Source: an uncultured Lachnospiraceae bacterium (GTDB lineage Bacteria; Bacillota; Clostridia; Lachnospirales; Lachnospiraceae). From it: a DNA stretch of 64,000 bases. The stretch is from contig UQWA01000002.1 of assembly GCA_900544685.1 (NCBI GenBank), positions 88,834 through 152,833 of the forward strand. Direction: 5' to 3'. A program made the translations under genes and the position numbers. The notes beneath the pieces are model-generated. The model saw only the letters and a list, made by a program, of their open reading frames with translations, did no database searches and had not been told where the DNA came from. This document shows, piece by piece, positions 1 to 7,645 of the stretch. The stretch's first letter is position 1; each line of letters opens with the position of its first letter.

Positions 1-465
1 TGTCTTTTTCACCAGATCCATTTTTTCTTTGGCAATCACCAGCGGGATCACACGGGTTCCCAGAAGACGGTCACCTTTTTTCACCGGGAAATTCGTATGT
101 CTGGTGGCAATCATAATCTCATCAATCTCATTGATAGCATCCAGCCTTGGCACATCCACCTGAAATACTCCGTCACAGTCTGCAATCAGCTCAATCTTTC
201 CCTCTTTTACTGCGGTCGGATGCATATTCTCATTCATACAGACATCACAGAGAATCTGAGCCGCCTCATTCTCATGCAGGGTGTTCTCATCCTTCTCCCA
301 TACATACAGGTTATCTTTTCCCAGAGATAACAGTACCGGGATATCCTCTTCCTGCACAATATGTCCCTTACGGAATGCAGTATCCTTCACCACATCCTTC
401 ACGATCCTTGTAATATCATGGCAAAGCACATGTCCTACCGCATCCGTTGTCTTAATACACTTCAT
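1..465 (-). CDS. Molybdopterin-binding protein, MoeA/MogA-like (3' end cut by window edge)
   Basis: Only the first 155 codons are in the window; the gene runs off the left edge. The start is the ATG at 465, preceded by AAGGAG about 7 nt upstream. The visible N-terminus (MKCIKTTDAVGHVLCHDITRIV...) resembles the molybdopterin-binding proteins that accompany molybdenum hydroxylases and formate dehydrogenases in Clostridia, which are related to MoeA and usually about 340 residues long. The expected role is insertion or handling of the molybdenum or tungsten cofactor in the cytoplasm. It lies just downstream of a formate dehydrogenase gene, whose product needs a bis-molybdopterin guanine dinucleotide cofactor. 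A TTGTGT-17-TACAAT promoter at 569-597 could give it separate expression. The family call is from sequence resemblance; the metal and exact step are inferred. Confidence 0.7.
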   Translation of the reverse strand, partial: MKCIKTTDAVGHVLCHDITRIVKDVVKDTAFRKGHIVQEEDIPVLLSLGKDNLYVWEKDENTLHENEAAQILCDVCMNENMHPTAVKEGKIELIADCDGVFQVDVPRLDAINEIDEIMIATRHTNFPVKKGDRLLGTRVIPLVIAKEKMDLVKKT

Positions 466-568
466 GTTCGATCTCCTTCTACCGTTCATCTGCGAAATCA
501 GACATATTCTTCACTTTCACAGTGTTTTGGAACAGTTATCATAATTTCCGCACAATTTGCATGGGATC

Positions 569-597
569 ATTGTAACATATTGACAAAAAAAACACAA
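569..597 (-). promoter_or_regulatory. Predicted sigma-A promoter of the molybdopterin-binding gene
   Basis: On the minus strand a TTGTGT -35 is separated by 17 nt from a TACAAT -10. The predicted transcript begins about 100 nt before the ATG at 465. It lies between the 609-669 hairpin and the gene, so the gene could be transcribed apart from fdhA. Confidence 0.45.
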
Positions 598-608
598 CTG
601 CAAGCATA

Positions 609-669
609 AGAAATAGCCGCCCTGCACCATGTAAAAAGGGGTACATATCAGTCAGGAACGGCTATTTCT
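609..669 (-). other. 61-nt imperfect hairpin downstream of the Cys-type fdhA
   Basis: An 11-bp perfect outer stem (AGAAATAGCCG with CGGCTATTTCT) encloses further pairing (CCTG with CAGG, ATGTA with TACAT). It starts about 20 nt after the fdhA stop. No U-run follows directly, so it is not a classic terminator; a 3'-UTR stabiliser or processing site is possible. Confidence 0.5.
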
Positions 670-688
670 CGGTAACTAAGTGTTCATT

Positions 689-3394
689 TTATGCTTTCTC
701 AATCTTGATTGCGCATACCTTGTATTCCGGTATTCTTGCGTATTTATCCAATGCTGCATTGGTCAGCCAGTTGGCATTGCCATCCGGGAAGTGGAATGGC
801 ATCCAGGATTCTCCCTTGGATACTTTGGTTCCCACTCGGGCGGTGGATTCAATCTGACCTCTTCTGGATGTCAGACGAACTTTATCGCCATTCTGAATAC
901 CCAGTTCTGCCGCATCTTCTTCATTGATCTCGATGAAGGAATGTCCTTCGATCTCCATCAGTTCTTCAGTCTTTCCTGTCATGGCACGGGTGGTGTAATG
1001 ATACAGGATACGTCCGGTCATAAGAAGGATCGGATATTCTTCATCTGGAAGTTCTGCAGATGGAACATATTCTGCCGGATAGAACCAGCCAAGACCTCTT
1101 GCGAACTTGCCCACATGCATGATCGGTGTACCCGGATGGTCCTTTGTCGGACATGGCCACTGAAGTCCTCTTCCACCTACTTCTTCACTATCCAGACGTG
1201 CATGGCTGATGCCTCCAAAGGATGGTGTCACAGATGCAATTTCATCCATAATCTGAGCAGATGTAAGATGTGGCTGTGGATATCCCATTCGGTTCATTAG
1301 ATCGATGATAATATCCGTATCCAGTCTTGCATTTCCAGGAATCGTTACTGCCTTGCGCACACGCTGTACGCGACGCTCGGTATTCGTAAAGGTACCTTCT
1401 TTTTCTGCATAGCTGACTCCCGGAAGAATCACATCTGCATACTGGGCAGTCTCTGTCATAAAGAGTTCCTGAATTACAAAGAATTCCAGACTTTCCAGAG
1501 CTTTGATAATATGATGTGTATCCGGATCTGTAACCACCGGATCTTCACCGTAAATATAAAGACCTTTCACATCTCCCCTGATTGCTGCCGGGAATACATC
1601 CGTAGCATGCAGTCCTGGATTTGGATTCAACTTGGTATTCCATGCCTTTTCAAATTTGGCAATTACTTCCGGATTGGCTACCTTCTGATATCCAGGGAAA
1701 TCTGTCGGTGATGCACCCATATCACAGGCACCCTGTACATTGTTCTGGCCACGAAGTGGATTGACACCACAACCTTCTCTACCCAGTTTACCAACCAGAA
1801 GAGCCATATTTGACATGGACATAACACCTTCCGTACCGGTGGAATGTTCCGTAACACCCAGACAGTAAATAATCGGAGCCATATCTGCTTTCGCATACAT
1901 GATAGCTGCTTTCTTCAGATCTTCTGCATCAATATGGCAGATCTCTGCTACTTTTTCAGGTGTATAATCTTTTACGATCTCTTTGATCTTCTCGTATCCT
2001 TCCGTTCTCTCTGCAATGAACTTTTCATCCTGCAGCCCTTCGGAAATGATCACATTCATGATACCATTTGCAAACGCAACGTTGGTACCTGGTTTTAACT
2101 TCAGATGGATATCTGCATGTTTTGCAAGGCCAATATCACGCGGATCCACCACGATCAGCTTACATCCACGCTGTACCGCCTGACGAATCTGCATGCCCAC
2201 TACCGGATGTGCTTCTTCCGGATTGGAACCTACCAGCATGATCACATCTGGTTTCTTTGTGATATCTTCGATTGGATTGGTCATGGCACCGGATCCCAAT
2301 GTCATAGCCAGACCTGCTACCGATGCAGAGTGACATACACGGGCACAGTTATCGGTATTATTTGTGCCGAAACAGGTTCGAACCATCTTCTGAACCATGT
2401 AGATATCTTCGTTTGGTGATCTGGAACATGCAAAACCTGCCAGTGATTCACTGCCGTATTTTTTCTTAATCTCCATGAATTTAGATGCAACCAGATCCAG
2501 TGCTTCATCCCAGGTAGCTTTCTCAAATTCACCGGTTTCTTTATTCTTAATCAATGGATCTGTGATTCTGGATGGATGATGTACAAAGTCAAAGCTTCCG
2601 CTTCGTCCCTTTACACAAAGCAGACCTTTGTTGGATGGTCCATTATAAGCTTCTGTATCCACAATCTTGCCATCTTTTACCAGAAGGTAATACTGACATC
2701 CGGTTGCACAATGTGGACAGGTGGTCAGTACCTTTTTTTCTACCTGATATGTACGGTATTTCTTTCTGCGCTTCATGGACAGCGCACCGGTTGGACAGGC
2801 CTGTACACAGTTACCACAGGATTCACAGATACCATCTTTCCACTGACCTTCTCCATTGCCGATTACTGACTGGAATCCACGTTCCATTGTCTCAATGGCA
2901 CCGCGTCCTACAATATAATTACAGGTATTCACGCATCTGTGGCACAGAATACAAAGACTTGGGTCATAGGTAAAGAATTTATTCGTATCATCTACCTCGC
3001 CACCACTCTTCTGTCCTTCATAGCTGGTGGTCTCCAAACCATACTCAAATGCATATTCCTGCAGTTTGCAGTCTCCGTTTGCTTCGCAGGAGAAACAGTG
3101 TACATTGTGATCGGATAACAGCAGATCCAGTGTCTGTTTTCTGGACTGTCTTACCTTTTCTGATCTGGTAAAGATCTCATCCCCTTCTGATACCTGCAGG
3201 GTACAGGATGTGTCGATCTTGGTTCTGCCATTATTTTTTACTTCTACCACGCACAGACGGCAGGATCCGTCTGGAATCAGATCCTCAATATAACACAGAG
3301 TTGGGATCTCAATTCCTGCTTTTTTTGCCGCATGAAAAACGGTCGTCCCCTTCTCCACTTCCACCGGAATGCCGTCAATCATTACATGAACCAT
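689..3394 (-). CDS. fdhA: Formate dehydrogenase catalytic subunit, cysteine form
   Basis: This 901-residue molybdenum/tungsten enzyme should interconvert formate and CO2 in the cytoplasm. Domain order: N-terminal [2Fe-2S] ferredoxin (Cys34, 45, 48, 63), a His-containing [4Fe-4S] site (HCFSCEANGDC, about 99-109), two [4Fe-4S] clusters (CILCHRC near 147, CESCGNC near 190), a [4Fe-4S] site opening the catalytic domain (CPHCATGC), then the molybdopterin domains. The active-site motif NCARVC-H carries Cys at codon 354 (TGT at 2333-2335), exactly where the second copy at 14551-17289 has UGA/selenocysteine. It lies at the end of the YedF/desulfurase/DUF3343 operon, 98 nt after DUF3343. The NuoG-like N-terminus implies electron exchange with NuoEF or ferredoxin. 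The family is certain; that Cys is active is inferred from Cys-type homologues. Confidence 0.9.
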   Translation of the reverse strand: MVHVMIDGIPVEVEKGTTVFHAAKKAGIEIPTLCYIEDLIPDGSCRLCVVEVKNNGRTKIDTSCTLQVSEGDEIFTRSEKVRQSRKQTLDLLLSDHNVHCFSCEANGDCKLQEYAFEYGLETTSYEGQKSGGEVDDTNKFFTYDPSLCILCHRCVNTCNYIVGRGAIETMERGFQSVIGNGEGQWKDGICESCGNCVQACPTGALSMKRRKKYRTYQVEKKVLTTCPHCATGCQYYLLVKDGKIVDTEAYNGPSNKGLLCVKGRSGSFDFVHHPSRITDPLIKNKETGEFEKATWDEALDLVASKFMEIKKKYGSESLAGFACSRSPNEDIYMVQKMVRTCFGTNNTDNCARVCHSASVAGLAMTLGSGAMTNPIEDITKKPDVIMLVGSNPEEAHPVVGMQIRQAVQRGCKLIVVDPRDIGLAKHADIHLKLKPGTNVAFANGIMNVIISEGLQDEKFIAERTEGYEKIKEIVKDYTPEKVAEICHIDAEDLKKAAIMYAKADMAPIIYCLGVTEHSTGTEGVMSMSNMALLVGKLGREGCGVNPLRGQNNVQGACDMGASPTDFPGYQKVANPEVIAKFEKAWNTKLNPNPGLHATDVFPAAIRGDVKGLYIYGEDPVVTDPDTHHIIKALESLEFFVIQELFMTETAQYADVILPGVSYAEKEGTFTNTERRVQRVRKAVTIPGNARLDTDIIIDLMNRMGYPQPHLTSAQIMDEIASVTPSFGGISHARLDSEEVGGRGLQWPCPTKDHPGTPIMHVGKFARGLGWFYPAEYVPSAELPDEEYPILLMTGRILYHYTTRAMTGKTEELMEIEGHSFIEINEEDAAELGIQNGDKVRLTSRRGQIESTARVGTKVSKGESWMPFHFPDGNANWLTNAALDKYARIPEYKVCAIKIEKA
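2304..2320 (-). promoter_or_regulatory. Fossil SECIS-like hairpin in Cys-type fdhA
   Basis: Beginning 12 nt after the Cys354 codon, GTAGC pairs with GCTAT around an AGGTCTG loop. The true SECIS in the second fdhA begins at the same 12-nt distance from its UGA. The loop resembles the E. coli fdhF SECIS loop as I remember it. With Cys in place of Sec it should have no decoding role, so a vestige is inferred; protein-level constraint could also preserve it. Confidence 0.45.
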
Positions 3395-3464
3395 AATATC
3401 CTCCTTCCAAACTTTGTTTCGTTTTCTTGTTTAATATACGGAAAAAATCTCTCCTTCCCCATTA

Positions 3465-3492
3465 CTGCGGTCATTTTCTTTCTGACCGGCAG
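3465..3492 (-). other. Intercistronic hairpin between DUF3343 and fdhA
   Basis: CTGCCGGTCA and TGACCGCAG pair with one bulge around a short A-rich loop, directly after the DUF3343 stop codon. No U-run follows, so it may set differential mRNA stability in the operon rather than terminate transcription. Confidence 0.4.
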
Positions 3493-3729
3493 TTATAACT
3501 CAATTACCTGCATCTGTTCCCAGGACAGTCCTGCCTGCTTCAGCTGTTCTACCCACCTCTCTTTTTCATCTGGCTCTGTCTTCCAGGCCAGCCCGCATCC
3601 TGCGGTAATCTGAGATGGAATTGGAATTAACCTTCCCGGAAGCTGATGCTCCTGACAGTATTTTTCCATTTTGATTGCTTCTGGTGTATTGGAAAATGTA
3701 ATCACCAGTTGTGGTTTCTTTGTTCTCAT
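3493..3729 (-). CDS. DUF3343 putative Se/S carrier protein
   Basis: A 78-residue protein with the DUF3343 hallmark ITAGCGLAWK, whose single conserved Cys sits near residue 45. DUF3343 proteins occur next to selenium-trait genes and are thought to carry selenium or sulfur as a persulfide or perselenide, although the chemistry is not established. It starts 4 nt beyond the stop of the upstream cysteine desulfurase gene, which would be a natural sulfur or selenium donor. It is followed by a hairpin and the Cys-type fdhA. The length matches the family. The assignment is strong; the molecular role is inferred from gene neighbourhood. Confidence 0.8.
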   Translation of the reverse strand: MRTKKPQLVITFSNTPEAIKMEKYCQEHQLPGRLIPIPSQITAGCGLAWKTEPDEKERWVEQLKQAGLSWEQMQVIEL

Positions 3730-3733
3730 AAAT

Positions 3734-4867
3734 TTATTCCTGTAATTCCTTTAATGCCTGAATTGCTGCGTCCACTTCTTCTTCTGTATTAAAGCAGGAA
3801 AAGCTGAACCGTACCGCACCCTGCTGCTCTGTGCCAAGAGTCTGATGCATCAGCGGAGCACAATGAGCACCTGAACGTACTGCAATTCCATAATCTTCCC
3901 AGAGCCAGTCACTGACTTCTGCGGAATCCACGTCTCCCAGATTCAGGGATACAATGGCTGTTCGCATCTGTGCATCCGTATCTCCATATACGGTAATGTC
4001 CGGGATCTCTGCGATGCCTTTTAAGAAGCTCCTGGCCAGCGATAATTCCTTTTCATGAATCTGCTCTACGCCTTGCTTCAATATCCAGGATAAAGACGCT
4101 CCAAGACCTGCAATTCCCGGTCCGTTTAAGGTTCCGGCTTCCAGTGCCGTCGGCATGGTATCCGGATGCTCCTTATCAAAACTCTTTACGCCGCTTCCAC
4201 CGACCTTCAAAGGAGCAATCTTTACACCTTCCCGTACATAGATCCCCCCGGTGCCCTGTGGCCCCATCAGACCTTTATGTCCGGTGAAACAGAGAACATC
4301 AACCCCCATATCCTGTACATCAATCGGAATGCATCCGGCTGTCTGGGATGCATCCACAATCAGAAGCAATCCATTTGCTTTTGCAAAATCCGATATCTTC
4401 TTCAGATCGGTTACATTACCAGTTAGATTGGATGCATGGGTAATGACAATGGCCTTCGTCTCTTTCTTCAAAAGCTTTGGCAGCTGGTCATATTGCATCA
4501 CGCCTTTTTCATCTGCCGGGAGCAGACTGTAGATCACTCCCTGTTTTGCCATCCGATATACCGGCCGCAGTACGGAATTATGTTCACATACACTGGTGAT
4601 TACATGATCTCCCGGCTGTAATATTCCCTGTATGGCTATGTTCAGGCTTTCTGTGGCATTACAGGTAAAGGCAATCCGCATGGGATCTGGAATATGAAAC
4701 AGCTCTGCCAGCTTTTCTCTGGTACCATAGATCATTCTGGATGCATCCAAAGTAGCTTCATGGGCGCCCCTTCCAGAGTTTCCCATGGAAGTCAGCGCCA
4801 TAGTCATGGCCTCCGCCACTCCTTCCGGCTTATGCAGTGTAGTGGCCGCATTATCCAGATAAATCAT
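3734..4867 (-). CDS. Cysteine desulfurase/selenocysteine lyase-like PLP enzyme
   Basis: A 377-residue class V aminotransferase-fold enzyme that should remove sulfur from cysteine, or selenium from selenocysteine, forming an enzyme-bound persulfide or selenide. Visible signatures are the N-terminal YLDNAATT, the PLP lysine in TGHKGLMGPQG and the catalytic Cys in RSGAHCAPLMH. Its ATG overlaps the yedF stop by four bases (ATGA), implying translational coupling, and DUF3343 follows at once. This is the desulfurase subtype seen beside YedF in selenium users. It may feed SelD with selenium or donate sulfur for formate dehydrogenase sulfuration, a role FdhD and IscS fill in E. coli. Fold and chemistry are certain; substrate preference is not visible. 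Confidence 0.85.
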   Translation of the reverse strand: MIYLDNAATTLHKPEGVAEAMTMALTSMGNSGRGAHEATLDASRMIYGTREKLAELFHIPDPMRIAFTCNATESLNIAIQGILQPGDHVITSVCEHNSVLRPVYRMAKQGVIYSLLPADEKGVMQYDQLPKLLKKETKAIVITHASNLTGNVTDLKKISDFAKANGLLLIVDASQTAGCIPIDVQDMGVDVLCFTGHKGLMGPQGTGGIYVREGVKIAPLKVGGSGVKSFDKEHPDTMPTALEAGTLNGPGIAGLGASLSWILKQGVEQIHEKELSLARSFLKGIAEIPDITVYGDTDAQMRTAIVSLNLGDVDSAEVSDWLWEDYGIAVRSGAHCAPLMHQTLGTEQQGAVRFSFSCFNTEEEVDAAIQALKELQE

Positions 4868-5490
4868 GGTTTCACTACCTTACCTGCTTTGGCCATAGTA
4901 TCTGCGATTACATACATGTTCGTAACACTTCCTACCTGAAGCTTCTCAGACAGTCCGTAGTAATTCAGGCAGGTTCCACAGGTAAAGATCTCCACGCCCT
5001 GCGCTTCCAGTGACTTCAGATCTTCCAGTGATGCAGATCCTTCACAGGTCAGATAAGCACCCTTGTTATAGAATAAAATGGTCTTTGGCAGAGTCTCCAG
5101 CTGAGTCAGTGCATAGATATAACCTTTTATCAGGACTTTACCCAGTTCTTCTTCTCCCTCACCCATTTTGTCAGATGAAATCACAACCACTGTGTTATCT
5201 CTGGCATCTGGAACGCAGGCCGCTTCTGCCGTTTCTTCTTTCTTCTCATCTGCCTGTCCCTGTAACTTATCTTCTGTTACTGTGATCACAACACGGTATT
5301 CTTTTTCTGCTTTTTTCTCAGATTTCACTTCACAGCCAAGGCTTCCTGCCAGTTTCGTCAGATTCTGTACTGCCACTTCATTGTCTACCAGTACCTCTAC
5401 TTCTTCTGCTTTTGTCAGTGCCTTAATGGCATTCTGTGTCTTGATGACCGGGATCGGGCAGGTATCACCCATTGCGTTAATTGTTACCAT
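4864..5490 (-). CDS. yedF: YedF-type selenium metabolism protein (TusA-like + DsrE-like)
   Basis: A 208-residue two-domain protein. Residues 1-70 are TusA/SirA-like with the diagnostic CPIP motif (Cys11), the site that carries persulfide sulfur in TusA. After a charged linker (about 72-92) comes a DsrE/F-like domain with a CGTC pair near the C-terminus. This fusion is the selenium-associated YedF family, which co-occurs with SelD. It is coupled to the downstream desulfurase by a 4-nt overlap. A relay from desulfurase to YedF to acceptor is plausible but inferred. The start ATG at 5490 has an AAAAGGAGAT ribosome site. Confidence 0.85.
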   Translation of the reverse strand: MVTINAMGDTCPIPVIKTQNAIKALTKAEEVEVLVDNEVAVQNLTKLAGSLGCEVKSEKKAEKEYRVVITVTEDKLQGQADEKKEETAEAACVPDARDNTVVVISSDKMGEGEEELGKVLIKGYIYALTQLETLPKTILFYNKGAYLTCEGSASLEDLKSLEAQGVEIFTCGTCLNYYGLSEKLQVGSVTNMYVIADTMAKAGKVVKP

Positions 5491-5530
5491 AATACTTGCA
5501 TCTCCTTTTATTTCAAAATCTGACTATTAC

Positions 5531-6679
5531 TTATAGCATTTCAATAAATGCTGCCATTCTTGTCTGAATCTGTCCCACATCTGCCTGGGAATAATCTGTT
5601 TCAACAACGGTATATGGAATTCCCATCTTATCTTTTACCAGCTTCTTCACCATGGCTGTCTCTACATTGTAGGTATGACAGGCCTGCAGTACCAGATCTA
5701 CCACTGCATCTACCTTAAAATCTTTGATCAGTTTCTCCAGAAGTTCCATTCTTGCTTTATTCGGAGACATACAGGAACATCCGATACTTAAATATTTTCT
5801 GGAAAGTGCATCGTACACATCTGGATTTTCTTCATCTACTTCTGCCAGCGGCTTCATACCGGTACAGTTTTCAAAACAAACTACTACACCACCATTTTCT
5901 TCAATGGCACGGATAACCTTCAGTGCAGCTCCACCGGACGGAGAACCGGTTACCAGGATTCGTGGCTTCTTCCCAACGTTCTTACCTTCCTGATATTCTT
6001 TTTCAATCTTATCCGTTACCGCATCAATGGTCTCTTCCAGTGTATCCGTGTTCATCTGAAAACCGGATCCATATACGGTATTGATGATATCCAGTCCCAT
6101 GACCGGAGCCGGATCCTGTGCCATCGTATACTGCAGTCTGGTCAGTGCACGATTGATACCGTTTCTCTTTTTGATTTCTTTTGCAATGGCTTCTTCCGTG
6201 ATCTTTACTTCGAATTTTTCTTCCAGTACTTCTTTGAAACGGATCAGTTCTTTGCGGTATAATTCATATCCATCTTCCGTCTGGCTATTTGGAAGCTGTA
6301 CCACATGTACCGGTTTAAACTCTGCCAGCATTTCATACATCTTTTTCTTTCCGTCACAGGTAGTCTCACCCACAACCAGATCAGAAAAATAGAAGAACGG
6401 GCATTTATCTGTCTTCGCAAATCCATAGCTGGATTTGATCAGTGGACAGAGGTTTCTTGGCAGATCCTTCTCTGCATCCGGAATGGTCTCATCGGATACG
6501 GAACATAGTCCAACCACTGCTGCACCCATGGCATTGGCGATCTCTCTTGGCAGATAGGTACAGAACACACCTACGATCGGTGTTCCTGCATCCTTAATTT
6601 TCTTAATTGCCAGAAATGAATTTTTTCTTGCCTCTGCAAATTCTTCAAATACTTCCGGTAATTCTTTTCTTAATTCCAC
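5531..6679 (-). CDS. Double-cubane-cluster anaerobic reductase (HgdB/BcrC family, YjiM-like)
   Basis: A 382-residue member of the 2-hydroxyacyl-CoA dehydratase D-component fold. Scattered cysteines in GVFCTYLP, RNLCPLI, TDKCPFFYFSDL, ETTCDGKKKM, GCSCMSP and LQACHTYN fit the ligand set of the double-cubane [8Fe-9S] cluster proteins studied in Carboxydothermus. It is a single polypeptide with no alpha partner, unlike true dehydratases, which favours the DCCP class. The start is GTG at 6679, overlapping the activase stop by 10 nt, so the two are coupled. These proteins perform very low-potential reductions in vitro, but the physiological substrate is unknown. Linkage to yedF and DUF3343 suggests a role in selenium or sulfur reduction; this is inference. 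Confidence 0.8.
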   Translation of the reverse strand: MELRKELPEVFEEFAEARKNSFLAIKKIKDAGTPIVGVFCTYLPREIANAMGAAVVGLCSVSDETIPDAEKDLPRNLCPLIKSSYGFAKTDKCPFFYFSDLVVGETTCDGKKKMYEMLAEFKPVHVVQLPNSQTEDGYELYRKELIRFKEVLEEKFEVKITEEAIAKEIKKRNGINRALTRLQYTMAQDPAPVMGLDIINTVYGSGFQMNTDTLEETIDAVTDKIEKEYQEGKNVGKKPRILVTGSPSGGAALKVIRAIEENGGVVVCFENCTGMKPLAEVDEENPDVYDALSRKYLSIGCSCMSPNKARMELLEKLIKDFKVDAVVDLVLQACHTYNVETAMVKKLVKDKMGIPYTVVETDYSQADVGQIQTRMAAFIEML

Positions 6680-7446
6680 GTTTTCTTTCCTCCTGCTTTC
6701 TCATACCCTAATACGGCCGCGCCGATGGCTCCTGTATACTGAGCCAGTTCATGCGTCACGATGTGGGCTGGTTTCATATAAGATTCCAGTATACTTCGGA
6801 TCACTTCGGACTGTGCCAGACCCCCGGAAAAGAACACTTCCTGTTCCTCCCGGATCAGCTTCTGTGCAAAAATGGCAGTTCTCTTACAGATCGAATGAAG
6901 GCACCCAAGTAAAATGTCTCCTGCCTTTTTCTCCTGCGCCAGGAGACCTACGATCTCACTTTCCGCAAATACCGCACACATGCTGTTGATCTTCTCCGGT
7001 GTGGCACCTCGGACAAATTCATCCAGTTCTTCCACCTTGGCTCCAACCCGCCCCAGTGTCATCTCAATGAATCTTCCTGTTCCTGCGGCACATTTATCGT
7101 TCATCAGAAAATCTGTCACTTTTCCATGCTCATCCAGAAGCATCACTTTACAATCCTGTCCTCCGATGTCAATCACTGCACTGCACTGTGGCATCAGGTA
7201 TGCGGCTCCTGCACCATGACAGGTGATCTCTGTAATCTTCCTGTCCGCCTGTTCAAGAAGCCCTCTGCCATACCCAGTCGTTACCGTCATCGCAATCTCC
7301 TGAGAATATAACTGGCTGTACATATCACGAATCACTTTACCGGGACGATCAGATGTTTTTTCTAAATAAATTTTCTGGATCTTCTCTCCATCAAATACTG
7401 CTGCTTTCGTCGTTGCAGAACCGGAATCCAGTCCTAATGTCACCAT
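6670..7446 (-). CDS. BadF/BadG/HgdC-type activase, ATP-dependent reductase of the double-cubane protein
   Basis: A 258-residue ASKHA-fold ATPase. Phosphate-binding motifs are GLDSGSATTKAAVFDG at the N-terminus and IDIGGQDCKVM in the middle. The two cysteines that bridge a [4Fe-4S] cluster across the homodimer are in DKCAAGTGRF and NSMCAVFAESE. Such activases couple ATP hydrolysis to injection of a low-potential electron into a partner, here almost certainly the double-cubane protein whose gene overlaps its 3' end. It is the first gene of the selenium-associated operon, with promoter TTAGAC-17-TATACT at 7472-7500 and a LysR-type palindrome upstream. Comparable E. coli genes are yjiL and yjiM. 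Confidence 0.85.
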   Translation of the reverse strand: MVTLGLDSGSATTKAAVFDGEKIQKIYLEKTSDRPGKVIRDMYSQLYSQEIAMTVTTGYGRGLLEQADRKITEITCHGAGAAYLMPQCSAVIDIGGQDCKVMLLDEHGKVTDFLMNDKCAAGTGRFIEMTLGRVGAKVEELDEFVRGATPEKINSMCAVFAESEIVGLLAQEKKAGDILLGCLHSICKRTAIFAQKLIREEQEVFFSGGLAQSEVIRSILESYMKPAHIVTHELAQYTGAIGAAVLGYEKAGGKKTWN

Positions 7447-7471
7447 CTTTTCACCTGCTTTCTCTAAGAAA

Positions 7472-7500
7472 AGTATAACATCTACAGATTTTTTGTCTAA
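7472..7500 (-). promoter_or_regulatory. Predicted promoter of the activase/YedF/fdhA operon
   Basis: Minus-strand TTAGAC and TATACT boxes are spaced by 17 nt, ending about 25 nt before the ATG at 7446. The LysR-like palindrome lies just upstream of the -35 box, the usual place for activation by LysR proteins. Confidence 0.6.
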
Positions 7501-7526
7501 TTCAAATGCCTGATGATTTCTTTATA

Positions 7527-7547
7527 TTTATAGATTATATCTATAAA
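7527..7547. promoter_or_regulatory. 21-bp perfect palindrome, probable LysR operator
   Basis: TTTATAGAT and ATCTATAAA flank a TAT spacer. The site sits between the divergent lysR and activase genes, about 70 bp upstream of the predicted activase transcription start, and fits the T-N11-A palindromes bound by LysR regulators. Binding is inferred from position. Confidence 0.6.
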
Positions 7548-7645
7548 TAGTCTCGCTTTTTTCTATCAATTATGCTACGATATATACAATTCAAAACAGT
7601 GTCAGGTTATTTTTTCTGTTCCACCTGCACAGAAAGAGGTATCAT

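Noticed and set aside
479..505. Eight-codon ORF (MSDFADER) in the leader of the molybdopterin-binding gene
   Set aside because: The stop abuts the main ribosome site, as a leader peptide would, but its own ribosome site is poor and such short frames are common by chance.
680..1300. Plus-strand ORFs of about 200 codons opposite both fdhA genes (680-1300 and 14686-15321)
   Set aside because: They are antisense shadows of highly conserved coding sequence and lack ribosome sites; both arise at the same place in the two paralogues, as expected from shared codons.
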